From Phycisphaeraceae bacterium (lineage in GTDB: Bacteria > Planctomycetota > Phycisphaerae > Phycisphaerales > UBA1924), in contig JAHBXG010000013.1 of NCBI GenBank assembly GCA_019636565.1, forward strand, positions 28,896-92,895: 64,000 bases of DNA, read 5' to 3'. Under the pieces are notes generated by a model that worked only from the letters and a program-made list of their open reading frames with translations, ran no database searches and was not told the DNA's origin. The position numbers and the translations under genes are program-made. Shown here piece after piece: positions 36,652 to 44,006 of this stretch. How positions within the stretch are numbered: position 1 is the stretch's first letter; each line of letters begins with the position of its first letter.

Positions 36652-36690
36652 GAAGTCTCACAGGCAGACCGGGCGATCCGGTCGAAGCGG

Positions 36691-37062
36691 TCAGTTGCTG
36701 GATCCAAAGCGGGCACGCCCTTCAACGAAGGCATTCTGAAGGCGGATTCGCTGCGACAGTTGCAGGATGCCCTGCGAATCCGAGCGATAGACGACAATCT
36801 CTTCACCCCGCGCATCGTGCACGAGAACGTTGGCTTCACCGCCGGTGCTGGTCGAAAGGATGCTGTAGCCGTTGCCGCTGGCGACCATCTGGCCAGCCGA
36901 GAGCTGCGCCTGCGCGATCGACTCGAGCGGAAACGCCGGCACGCCCGCGGGGCCCGACAACAGACTCGCGAGGCGAGTCAACACCAGCGCCGCCATCAGG
37001 CCCGCCGATATGCAGAGAGCGCCGCGAACGGGAATTCGCAAATTGAAGCCGGAGGTCTTCAT
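36691..37062 (-). CDS. Small secreted/anchored protein, paralogue of the preceding gene
   Basis: 123 residues. An N-terminal hydrophobic segment (GALCISAGLMAALVLTRLASLL) suggests a signal anchor, followed by GNGYSILSTSTGGEANVLVHDARGEEIVVYR and a C-terminal LQLSQRIRLQNAF. The YS-ILSTST...EANVLVHDARG...VYR layout parallels the upstream gene's EYLMIASGV...NNVQVLDVSN...FRF, so they are tandem paralogues. Start and upstream stop share an A (TGATG), so they are translationally coupled. Function unknown. Confidence 0.65.
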   Translation of the reverse strand: MKTSGFNLRIPVRGALCISAGLMAALVLTRLASLLSGPAGVPAFPLESIAQAQLSAGQMVASGNGYSILSTSTGGEANVLVHDARGEEIVVYRSDSQGILQLSQRIRLQNAFVEGRARFGSSN

Positions 37063-37364
37063 CAGCGACCTCCCGACTGATTGCGGTCCGAACCAAGGTT
37101 GCGATAGCCGGCGACGATGTACGCACGTCGCCCCTGATCGAATCGGAATGTCAGCAGTTCCTGATTCGAAACGTCGAGCACCTGAACGTTGTTGGCGTTC
37201 GATCCCGGGACGCCGCTGGCGATCATGAGGTATTCGCCTCGGCCCCGTCCGATGGCCGGATTCGTCGGCTGAGCGCCGGCCGGTGTCAGGATCCAAAAGC
37301 CCGCGAGCGAGCCCGCCAGCGCAAGGTTCAGCCCCACGAGTTGCCTGAGTCGGATGGAACGCAT
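37062..37364 (-). CDS. Small secreted protein of unknown function
   Basis: 100 residues. Signal peptide MRSIRLRQLVGLNLALAGSLAGFWILTPAGA, mature part about 68 residues: GRGEYLMIASGVPGSNANNVQVLDVSNQELLTFRFDQGRRAYIVAGYR. The beta-strand pattern is shared with the downstream paralogue. It is the second of three small secreted proteins placed between HYExAFE and the PSP1 gene. No family recognised. Confidence 0.65.
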   Translation of the reverse strand: MRSIRLRQLVGLNLALAGSLAGFWILTPAGAQPTNPAIGRGRGEYLMIASGVPGSNANNVQVLDVSNQELLTFRFDQGRRAYIVAGYRNLGSDRNQSGGR

Positions 37365-37410
37365 CGGTTGACTCCTTTGGTGACGCGGATCAGACTCCGC
37401 CCGGCCAGCC

Positions 37411-37671
37411 TCAGTCCATGTGCCCGCGCTTCACGGGAATCAGGCAAGCGCCCACCACCAGGCCCAGCAGGATCAGTCCGATCAGGATCATGAAGACCCC
37501 GTGCCCTCCCATCAGTTGCTCCGGTGCCTTCGGGACCGGCGGACGGGGACGCTCCGCAAGGTCGGCCGTCGCGACCTGCGCGACGGCATTCGAGGCGATT
37601 GTCAGGCCCGAAAGGCAGAGGCCCGCCACCGAAACGGCGGCAGGGCTCAGGCGGGAAAGCAGGCTGTTCAT
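37411..37671 (-). CDS. Small secreted membrane protein of unknown function
   Basis: 86 residues. Signal peptide MNSLLSRLSPAAVSVAGLCLSGLTIASNAVA, a Pro-rich linker, then one C-terminal transmembrane helix GHGVFMILIGLILLGLVVGACLI and a KRGHMD end. Could be a membrane tether. Lies between HYExAFE (80 nt away) and the next small gene (47 nt). Longer in-frame starts would overlap HYExAFE and have no signal peptide. Confidence 0.6.
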   Translation of the reverse strand: MNSLLSRLSPAAVSVAGLCLSGLTIASNAVAQVATADLAERPRPPVPKAPEQLMGGHGVFMILIGLILLGLVVGACLIPVKRGHMD

Positions 37672-37750
37672 GGCTGTACTGTACCGTCCCTGCGCCGGGC
37701 TGGTTCCGATGTGTTTGGGGAGTCGGGCCGGGAGCCAAATGGCGCGGGCG

Positions 37751-38443
37751 TCAGCCACCCGAAACCAGCGGCTTGGAACCGTGGAGGTGATGGGGGACAA
37801 GTACCGCATCGTCCGGAACGTCGAAAATCGGCCCGCGATAGACCTCGGCTTCGCGGGCAGGGGCTGCGAAGGGACGGCTGATCTGCTCGAACGAGCCGGT
37901 GGGGACATGGACCGTTCGCCAGCGTTCGCTTCGCGTGCGCATCGCCCGGGCGTAATCCCCGACGCGGACACTCCGCAAGGCGTACCAGCGCTCGCGGTTT
38001 TCGAATACCTCCTGAAAGAGCGCGTCCGGCGGCTGGTCGTCGCACCAGTACACAAACACAAAGACCGCCTCAAAGTCCGACCCAAAGAGTCGCTCCCAGG
38101 TCTTGAGGCTTTCGACGTCATCGCGGGTCACCCAGTTCTGCAGTCCCGAACGGGCGGGTGGGCGGTGGAAGAGCATCCCGCCGTCGAGCCGACGTGCGGA
38201 GGAGGCCCCGGCTCGCCGCGGTATTCGCCGGCCCTTGATCTCAACCAGCAGATTCGTCGTCTCGCCGTAGAGCACAAAGTCGAATGACTTGACGGCGCCA
38301 ACCCCCTCGGTGCCGCACAGCGAGAGATGCGCACCGCCCGGCAGAAGGGCCTTCTTTGCCTCATCCACGGCGACGTACGGAATGCGACGGGACCGGAGAT
38401 AGTCCTCGAACGCGACTTCGTAGTGGTGCCGGCGCTGTGTCAA
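37751..38443 (-). CDS. HYExAFE-family protein
   Basis: 230 residues from TTG 38443. The signature HYEVAFEDYLRSRRIPYVAVDEAKKA at the N-terminus defines this planctomycete-enriched family. FDFVLYGETTNLLVEIKGR gives a D...E-x-K pattern like PD-(D/E)xK nucleases, so a nuclease-related fold is possible; activity is unknown. The body includes SGLQNWVTRDDVESLKTWERLFG and FVFVYWCDDQPPDALFQEVFENRERWYAL. TTG start follows AAGG. Starts 29 nt after the MlaD stop, so the set may be cotranscribed. Confidence 0.85.
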   Translation of the reverse strand: MTQRRHHYEVAFEDYLRSRRIPYVAVDEAKKALLPGGAHLSLCGTEGVGAVKSFDFVLYGETTNLLVEIKGRRIPRRAGASSARRLDGGMLFHRPPARSGLQNWVTRDDVESLKTWERLFGSDFEAVFVFVYWCDDQPPDALFQEVFENRERWYALRSVRVGDYARAMRTRSERWRTVHVPTGSFEQISRPFAAPAREAEVYRGPIFDVPDDAVLVPHHLHGSKPLVSGG

Positions 38444-38472
38444 CCTTCACCCTCCACCCGGATTCCCGAGGC

Positions 38473-39738
38473 TCACTTCGTGGGCTTGGCCGCGCCGGGT
38501 GCCGGCTTTGCCGGTCCGCTCGGCTTGTTGCCCGTTTGCATGATCAGCACATCCAGAAGGTCTTGTTCGGCCTTCTTGTAGATCTCCATCGAGTCCTGGA
38601 GCAACTTGAATTGCGCCTGGAGCAGCGCTTCTGAAGGACCGGTACCGGGTTTGGCGGCGTTTGCAAGCGCCAGGGTCTGCTGCATGCCCTCGGAGGCTGC
38701 ACGCAGATCGCTCACGGCATCGGCATAAGCGTTGGCGGCCCAGAACAGCACGTCGGTTTCCAGTTCCTTCTTGCTCGGCTGGAAGAAAAGGCGCCAGGGC
38801 TGTGCCCGGATTTCGACGATCGCCCGCTTGGCCTGTTCGGTCGCAAGCCGCAAATTACCGACCGAGCGCCGCAGTTCAGGCAGTTCGGTCGCGCACCACG
38901 CCTCCACGCTCTGAACGATGTTGTCGACCGACGGAATCGTCTTGTTGCGCACGTTGGCGGCGATCGCCGCGGCGTCGCTGGTGGTCTGCTGGATGTTGGA
39001 GCGGTTTTCGTCGATGACCGTGTTGACGTTACCGAGAAGTTTGCCGAACTCGTCCACCTTGCCGTTGAAATTGCCGGCCATGGGCCCGAGTTGCTTGCTG
39101 AAGTCGGAGACATTGGCGAAGGTGACGTCGAACTGGTCAACCCACTTGGGCCAGTGCTCTCGGGTCGACTTGGTGATTGTTTCGACGTTGTCGAAGATTC
39201 CGTCGATCTTGGACCGGTTCGCCTCGACCAACTGATTGATGTCCGAGATGGTGTCCTGCGTGAGGTCGAGGAGCTTGCGCACGTCATCCTGCGAGAGACC
39301 GAACTGGGCGAGCATTCCGCCGGCGGGTTTGCCGTCGATGATGCCGCCGGATGCCAGTTTGGTGTCTCCCGAACCGACAGAAGAAATATTGATCCAACTC
39401 TGGCTGCCCAGCAATGGACGCTCAAGGCCGAGCACGGCGTTGGGGAAGATCGGGTACGCGGCGCTGACCCGCACGCCGACCAGAACATGCGTCGTTGTCT
39501 CGTCAAAACCGACGGTTGTGACCGTGCCGACTTTCTGCCCGCCCAGCGTCACTTGGCTGTCCGGCTTGATGCCCGGGGCGCCCTCCGTCATTTTGAACCG
39601 GACGGTGAACTTGTTCGCCGGGGTGAGCCAGTCCAGCACACTGGTCAGCGAGAAGGCAACCGCGATGGCGAGCGCGACGCTCCCGAGCAGGAACACACCG
39701 GCCAGAATCGAATATTTTGAAGGGCTCCGCAAAGACAT
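38473..39738 (-). CDS. MlaD/MCE-family substrate-binding protein
   Basis: 421 residues. One N-terminal transmembrane helix (YSILAGVFLLGSVALAIAVAF), then the MCE domain: FTVRFKMTEGAPGIKPDSQVTLGGQKVGTVTTVGFD...VRVSAAYPIFPNAVLGLERPLLGSQSWINI. A long coiled-coil region follows (VEANRSKIDGIFDNVETITK...), and the C-terminus is Pro/Ala-rich. MCE proteins form hexameric rings that shuttle lipids between membranes. In Gram-negatives MlaD sits in the inner membrane with MlaE and MlaF. The partner ATPase MlaF is upstream but no permease is present here. Confidence 0.87.
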   Translation of the reverse strand: MSLRSPSKYSILAGVFLLGSVALAIAVAFSLTSVLDWLTPANKFTVRFKMTEGAPGIKPDSQVTLGGQKVGTVTTVGFDETTTHVLVGVRVSAAYPIFPNAVLGLERPLLGSQSWINISSVGSGDTKLASGGIIDGKPAGGMLAQFGLSQDDVRKLLDLTQDTISDINQLVEANRSKIDGIFDNVETITKSTREHWPKWVDQFDVTFANVSDFSKQLGPMAGNFNGKVDEFGKLLGNVNTVIDENRSNIQQTTSDAAAIAANVRNKTIPSVDNIVQSVEAWCATELPELRRSVGNLRLATEQAKRAIVEIRAQPWRLFFQPSKKELETDVLFWAANAYADAVSDLRAASEGMQQTLALANAAKPGTGPSEALLQAQFKLLQDSMEIYKKAEQDLLDVLIMQTGNKPSGPAKPAPGAAKPTK

Positions 39739-39795
39739 GTTCCCCGAGAGTAGCCGATTTTGGGCATGGTTTTCTGAGCGACCGTCGCTCGATGC

Positions 39796-40767
39796 TCAAC
39801 CCTTGGAACGACGAAAGATCGAAGTGCCGCCCCCCGACGCGGTGCGGCGGGTGGGTTCCACGCTCGGTGTCGGGAGGAGTTGGTCTACCGGAACGCCCAG
39901 CAGATCGGCCTCGAACGCGGCTTCCGATCGTCTTTCGGTGATTGGACCTTCGGCATCGCCCCGCAGAAACTGCCGGATCAGCCGCTCGCTTTCGGGGAGT
40001 GACTTGGCGTCGTGCTCGGAAAGTTTTCGCAGGTTGTCGTACCAATCGCGTGATTCGACCTTGAGCATTTTGCCCCGGTCCAGCATCGCCATTCGGTCGG
40101 CGATGGTGAACGCCGAATCCATCTCGTGCGTCACCACCACGCTCGTCACGCCCAGTTGCTTGGAAAGATCCATAATCAGCCGGTCGATCTGCGCGCTGGT
40201 GACCGGGTCCAAGCCGGCCGAAGGCTCGTCATAGAACAGGATCTCGGGATCGAGTGCCAGGGCCCGCGCCAGCCCGGCACGCTTCTTCATGCCGCCGGAG
40301 ATCTGCGACGGGTACTTGTTCGCGTGCTCGCGCAGGCCGACCAACTCGAGCTTGATCTTGACCTGAATATCGATGATTTCCTGCGAAATATCCGTGTGCT
40401 CTTTCATCGGGAGCGCGACGTTTTCTGCGATCGTCATCGAATTGAAGAGCGCGCCCGACTGAAACAGAATCCCGAATCGCTTGCGGACCTCGGCCAGTTT
40501 GTCCTCATCGCCGGAGTTGTGCTCGTTCCCGACCAGCGGTCCCATGTCCTGGCCGAACAGCACCACGCGCCCCCGGTCGGCCGGGAAACTGCCGATGATC
40601 ACGCGCAGCAGCGTCGATTTGCCCGACCCCGAGCCTCCCATGATGACCATGGTCTCGCCCGGGTAAACATCAAGGTCGATCGACTCCAGCACGGCGCGGC
40701 CGTCGAAGATCTTCGCGACCTGCTGACAGGAGATCAACGGAGGTTTTCTTGAAGGTGAGTCCGCCAC
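39796..40767 (-). CDS. ABC transporter ATP-binding protein, MlaF-like
   Basis: 323 residues from GTG 40767. Walker A GGSGSGKST, Q-loop GILFQSGALFNSMTIAENV, signature SGGMKKRAGLARALALDPEILFYDEP and switch His VVVTHEMDSAF are all intact. It is followed by a C-terminal tail of about 60 residues without known motifs. The family powers MlaE-type phospholipid transport, and the MCE protein lies 57 nt downstream. No mlaE-like permease is found between or next to them, so the third component must be coded elsewhere or be another gene. Confidence 0.88.
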   Translation of the reverse strand: MADSPSRKPPLISCQQVAKIFDGRAVLESIDLDVYPGETMVIMGGSGSGKSTLLRVIIGSFPADRGRVVLFGQDMGPLVGNEHNSGDEDKLAEVRKRFGILFQSGALFNSMTIAENVALPMKEHTDISQEIIDIQVKIKLELVGLREHANKYPSQISGGMKKRAGLARALALDPEILFYDEPSAGLDPVTSAQIDRLIMDLSKQLGVTSVVVTHEMDSAFTIADRMAMLDRGKMLKVESRDWYDNLRKLSEHDAKSLPESERLIRQFLRGDAEGPITERRSEAAFEADLLGVPVDQLLPTPSVEPTRRTASGGGTSIFRRSKG

Positions 40768-40785
40768 GAGCGTTGAGGATATCGC

Positions 40786-41664
40786 CTACATCGGCTTCTT
40801 GGGTGCCGAAGCGGGCGAAGGCGCGGGAGGGACGGGTTCGGCTTGCTTGGGCGCTTCGGCCGGCTCCTCGCCGCCTTGAGCCGGAACCGATTTCAACTTC
40901 GGTGGTGAACCTGGCTTCAATTGGATGATGGTGTTCGAAGGAAGCAGCGACGGATCGATGAGCACCACGACGGCACCGCCCTGGCCGAGCAGTGTCAGGT
41001 TGCGGATCGGCAGCGCCTTCATGACGCCCTGGGTGTCAGTCGGATTCTTCGGTTTGGCGTGAGGCGACGGATCGAATTCCATCATCAGGAGCGCGGGGCC
41101 TTTCTCAAACCGCAGGGGGACCGGGATGGTGTTGTTGGGCGGGTTCTTGAGGTTGGCCATCAGGGGGCCGAGCTTGCTGTAGTCGTCGATGATGTCGCGA
41201 AGACCGGACGGCGCGCCCACGAACTCGCCGAATTTCTCGCGGTACGCGGCCCGGAACGTCTCGAACGTTTCGGGCGACAGGTTGTCGGCCGAAAGGGGAA
41301 CAAAGCGGTTCTTCACCTTGTCCCACTCTCCATCCTTGATCTCGTTCATCACTATCGCCGTGGAGCCGACGATCTGCTTGTCAAAGAAACTCGCGGCCTG
41401 CCACGCGCCATAGCCAAGTGCGGTCCACAGCGCCGTGCCGAAGAGTCCGAGCACCAGGGCCGCGATCGCAAGCCCCGTTCCACCAACGCGACCCTTGCTT
41501 CCCGCAATTCCCACCAGCGCGAAGACCGCCAGCAGCGAAGCGACGATGCCCGCCCCGGGGATGAAGCACGGCAGCGCGAAGACCAGCGCCAGAATTGCCA
41601 CGATGCTGGTGCGCTCGGGTCCCCAGTTGATGTCCCGTTCCGCCGGCGCGTTGAGGCTTGTCAT
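40786..41664 (-). CDS. DUF4190-domain membrane protein
   Basis: 292 residues from ATG 41664. The DUF4190-type N-terminus WGPERTSIVAILALVFALPCFIPGAGIVASLLAVFALVGIA holds two close transmembrane spans, with a third at GTGLAIAALVLGLFGTALWTALGYG. A periplasmic-looking domain with QIVGSTAIVMNEIKDG and FETFRAAYREKFGEFVG follows. The C-terminus is Pro/Lys/Ala-rich. Function unknown. It is 18 nt from the MlaF start. It sits downstream of the cysteine desulfurase by 52 nt. Confidence 0.72.
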   Translation of the reverse strand: MTSLNAPAERDINWGPERTSIVAILALVFALPCFIPGAGIVASLLAVFALVGIAGSKGRVGGTGLAIAALVLGLFGTALWTALGYGAWQAASFFDKQIVGSTAIVMNEIKDGEWDKVKNRFVPLSADNLSPETFETFRAAYREKFGEFVGAPSGLRDIIDDYSKLGPLMANLKNPPNNTIPVPLRFEKGPALLMMEFDPSPHAKPKNPTDTQGVMKALPIRNLTLLGQGGAVVVLIDPSLLPSNTIIQLKPGSPPKLKSVPAQGGEEPAEAPKQAEPVPPAPSPASAPKKPM

Positions 41665-41716
41665 GGCGCAAGGGTATGGCCCGGACACACCTCCGGGCGG
41701 CACGCCTGGTGGGGCG

Positions 41717-42886
41717 CTATATCGCGGCGCTGGTGGACGCTCGCAGCGAATTCACGCACCGGATCACAATGGCCGCGGCCCGCTCGGCTTCTTCGCGCGT
41801 GGTCTCTCGCGAGAGGCTGAACCGCACCGAACCGTGAGCGAGCGCGGGCTCGATGCCCATGGCCAGCAACACCGGCGAGGGATCAAGCGAGCCCGATGCG
41901 CAAGCGGCGCCCGCGCTCGCGCACACGCCGCTCTCGGAAAGAGCCAGCAAAACTGCTTCTGCTTCAAGCCTGGGGAAGCCGATGCTCGTGGTGTTCCAGA
42001 TGCGAGGTGCGCCAGCGCCGTTGACTTCTGCGCCCGGACATCCCGCTAGAACAGCGGCCTCGAATCCATCGCGAAGAGCTTGGAGCGAATCGCGTGCAGA
42101 GGTATCACCCAACCATTCACGTGCCCGCGCAGCCGCGGCTCCCGCAGCGAGTATCCCCGGGACATTCTCTGTTCCGCCCCGGCGTCCGAGCTCCTGGCTT
42201 CCCGGTGTCTGCGGGCGCAACCGGACGCCCGTTCGTACGTAGAGGCAGCCGACACCTTTCAAACCATGAAACTTGTGCGCCGAGAGACTGAGCAGTGCGC
42301 AGTTCAGCCCGCTCGCGCCCAAGCGAGTTGCTTCCTTGCCGACCCACTGCACCCCGTCGCAGTGGAAGAGGACGTTGGCGCTGTTGCAGAGCGTCGCGAT
42401 CTGTTCCACCGGCTGGATTACGCCCGTTTCGTTGTTCACCCATTGCACGCTGACGATTGCCGGCCTGAGCGCGAGCGAGTCCGCCACCGAGTCGAGCTTC
42501 ACCAGTCCGGACTTGTCCACGTCGAGCCAGCGCACGCGTGCCTCGTCCCGCGATTCCATATCGGTGAGCAGCTCGCGGATCGCGGAGTGTTCCACGCGCG
42601 TCGAAACCACAAGTGGCGGATCGTCGTGTTTGGGCTGCGCGCGGGCGACGCCGCGGATCGCCAATTGGATGGACTCGGTCCCGCTCGAGACAAACGTGAT
42701 CTCGCGGGGTTTGCAGCCCACGAGTTCCGCGATCGACTTTCGTGCCATCTCGACCTGTGCGCGGGCGTTCTGCCCGGCCCGGTGCACGCTCGACGGGTTC
42801 TGCCACGCCTCGCGCATGGCGAACTCCGCTGCTTCGATCGCGGCAGCGCACGGACGGGTGGTGGCGTTGTTGTCGAGGTAGATCAC
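41717..42886 (-). CDS. Cysteine desulfurase (NifS/IscS-like)
   Basis: 389 residues from GTG 42886, giving the usual start IYLDNNATT. PLP-enzyme class V features: VEHSAIRELL (His near cofactor), LSLSAHKFHGLKGVGCLYV (PLP Lys), GGTENVPGI, and the mobile active Cys in SGVCASAGAACASGSLDPSPVL. It removes sulfur from cysteine for Fe-S or thio-modification. The Cys loop and RFSLSRETTREE end fit the IscS/NifS group. No iscU or SUF gene is adjacent. It starts 118 nt after the TetR stop; the gap contains hairpins. Confidence 0.93.
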   Translation of the reverse strand: MIYLDNNATTRPCAAAIEAAEFAMREAWQNPSSVHRAGQNARAQVEMARKSIAELVGCKPREITFVSSGTESIQLAIRGVARAQPKHDDPPLVVSTRVEHSAIRELLTDMESRDEARVRWLDVDKSGLVKLDSVADSLALRPAIVSVQWVNNETGVIQPVEQIATLCNSANVLFHCDGVQWVGKEATRLGASGLNCALLSLSAHKFHGLKGVGCLYVRTGVRLRPQTPGSQELGRRGGTENVPGILAAGAAAARAREWLGDTSARDSLQALRDGFEAAVLAGCPGAEVNGAGAPRIWNTTSIGFPRLEAEAVLLALSESGVCASAGAACASGSLDPSPVLLAMGIEPALAHGSVRFSLSRETTREEAERAAAIVIRCVNSLRASTSAAI

Positions 42887-43004
42887 AGCGAGAACGATCA
42901 GCGAAAAGCGAACACCAAGAGCCGGCAAGCACAGTGCCTTGTACCGGCGTGCAGCGTCCGAACAGCGACATTTGTTCGCTGTTCGCTTCTCATTGTTCGC
43001 TTTC
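42887..43004. other. Intergenic region with two hairpins
   Basis: The 118-nt gap between the TetR gene and the desulfurase gene. GAACAGCGA (42960-42968) pairs perfectly with TCGCTGTTC (42976-42984). A second, bulged stem GCCGGCAAG / CTTGTACCGGC lies at about 42921-42948. GCGAACA-type motifs are repeated on both sides. No T run follows, so a terminator role is uncertain. Confidence 0.55.
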
Positions 43005-43613
43005 TCAGGGCTTTTCGGCCGCCTTGCCCACCAGAATCCTGGCCACCACATCCTGCGGGTGGACGCCGTGGGTATCCGCGCCGTGGTCGCCGTAGCCCAT
43101 GGCGGCCACGACGCCGTAGCCCATCCCGATGTGAATGAGCAGCCACGAGATGACGTCGGCGCTGAAACGCTGGGTCACTTTGTGCTCGTCCTGCGCCAGT
43201 TTGATTTCTTTGGAAATGAACCCGTGCAGGTTGTCCATGTGGCGCTTGATGGCGGCTTCGATGCCTTCGTCGTCCACTTCCGTGATCGCCTGCAGCAGCA
43301 CGCGGTAGTCGTCGCGCCCGCTCTTGCTCACCATCGGGTTGTCCCCGAGCAGGCGGAGCAGACGCTCCGCCGGGTCCTTCGCGCCCGCGAGGTGCTTCTC
43401 CCATGTCGAGATCGTGCGCTCGCTGGAGCGATCGATCAGCGCGATGAAGAGATCACGCTTGGAATCAAAGTGGCGGTAGATGATCGGTTCGGTGACGCCC
43501 GCCGCCTTGGCAAGTTCCGCCGTCGTGGTCCGCGCATAGCCGACCTTGGCGAACAGAACCCCGGCATGATCGAGCAGTTGCGATCGACGTTGTTGGGCAG
43601 GCAACCGGCTCAT
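43005..43613 (-). CDS. TetR-family transcriptional regulator
   Basis: 202 residues. TetR N-terminal HTH: RRSQLLDHAGVLFAKVGYARTTTAELAKAAGVTEPIIYRHFDSKRDLFIALI, a full match to the family's DNA-binding domain. The ligand-binding part is helical and variable, with HIGMGYGVVAAMGYGDHG near its end, possibly a hydrophobic pocket. Divergent from the P-type ATPase gene with a 393-bp gap; it may control that gene or itself. Confidence 0.92.
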   Translation of the reverse strand: MSRLPAQQRRSQLLDHAGVLFAKVGYARTTTAELAKAAGVTEPIIYRHFDSKRDLFIALIDRSSERTISTWEKHLAGAKDPAERLLRLLGDNPMVSKSGRDDYRVLLQAITEVDDEGIEAAIKRHMDNLHGFISKEIKLAQDEHKVTQRFSADVISWLLIHIGMGYGVVAAMGYGDHGADTHGVHPQDVVARILVGKAAEKP

Positions 43614-44006
43614 GCTCGCAGTCGTTCCTCCTGAGGCGTCGCGATCGGGTGGCAGGGCGGGCCATCTCCCGCCGCCGATTATCGGCCAGCGGTAATCAAT
43701 AGGTTAGTAAGGGATCACAACGGAAGCGATTCGCGGTGGTGACGCGGAATCGCGGGCCGATCGGCACGCATCCCATGCCCAAAGCCGGCGATCCGCTCGC
43801 GGGTTCCCCCGGGATGATCGGAGCAGACGGCGATGCGCATCACTCGCGCTCGCAAATAGGCCGGCGACAAAGCGAAGGAAGCGTAGAGGCGGAGACGTGG
43901 GGGAGGGGGTTTGGGATGGGCGGTGGGGTAGGGGGTGGGGGCGCGGGGGTGACGGTGTGGGGACGATCGCTTTGTCTGCCCAGTCGGGTTCGATACTGTT
44001 TCCGCG
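43614..44006. other. Intergenic region with a G-rich tract
   Basis: This 393-base divergent gap contains no supported gene. Its main feature is the G-rich stretch at 43899-43962 just upstream of the ATPase start. The part nearest the TetR start (43620-43720) could hold promoters, but no confident sites are visible. Confidence 0.4.
43899..43962 (+). promoter_or_regulatory. G-quadruplex-type tract upstream of the P-type ATPase
   Basis: At least eight runs of three or more G occur in 64 bases on the coding strand (G5, G5, G3, G3, G4, G5, G5, G5, then G4), separated by 1-4 bases. Four or more such runs suit a G-quadruplex in DNA or in the mRNA leader. It ends about 45 nt before the ATG at 44007. 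Confidence 0.6.

Noticed and set aside
34072..37080. About 1000-codon open frame on the plus strand across lepB and the RicT gene
   Set aside because: The opposite strand codes for two clearly recognised proteins; high GC produces long antisense frames and this one has no domain-like sequence.
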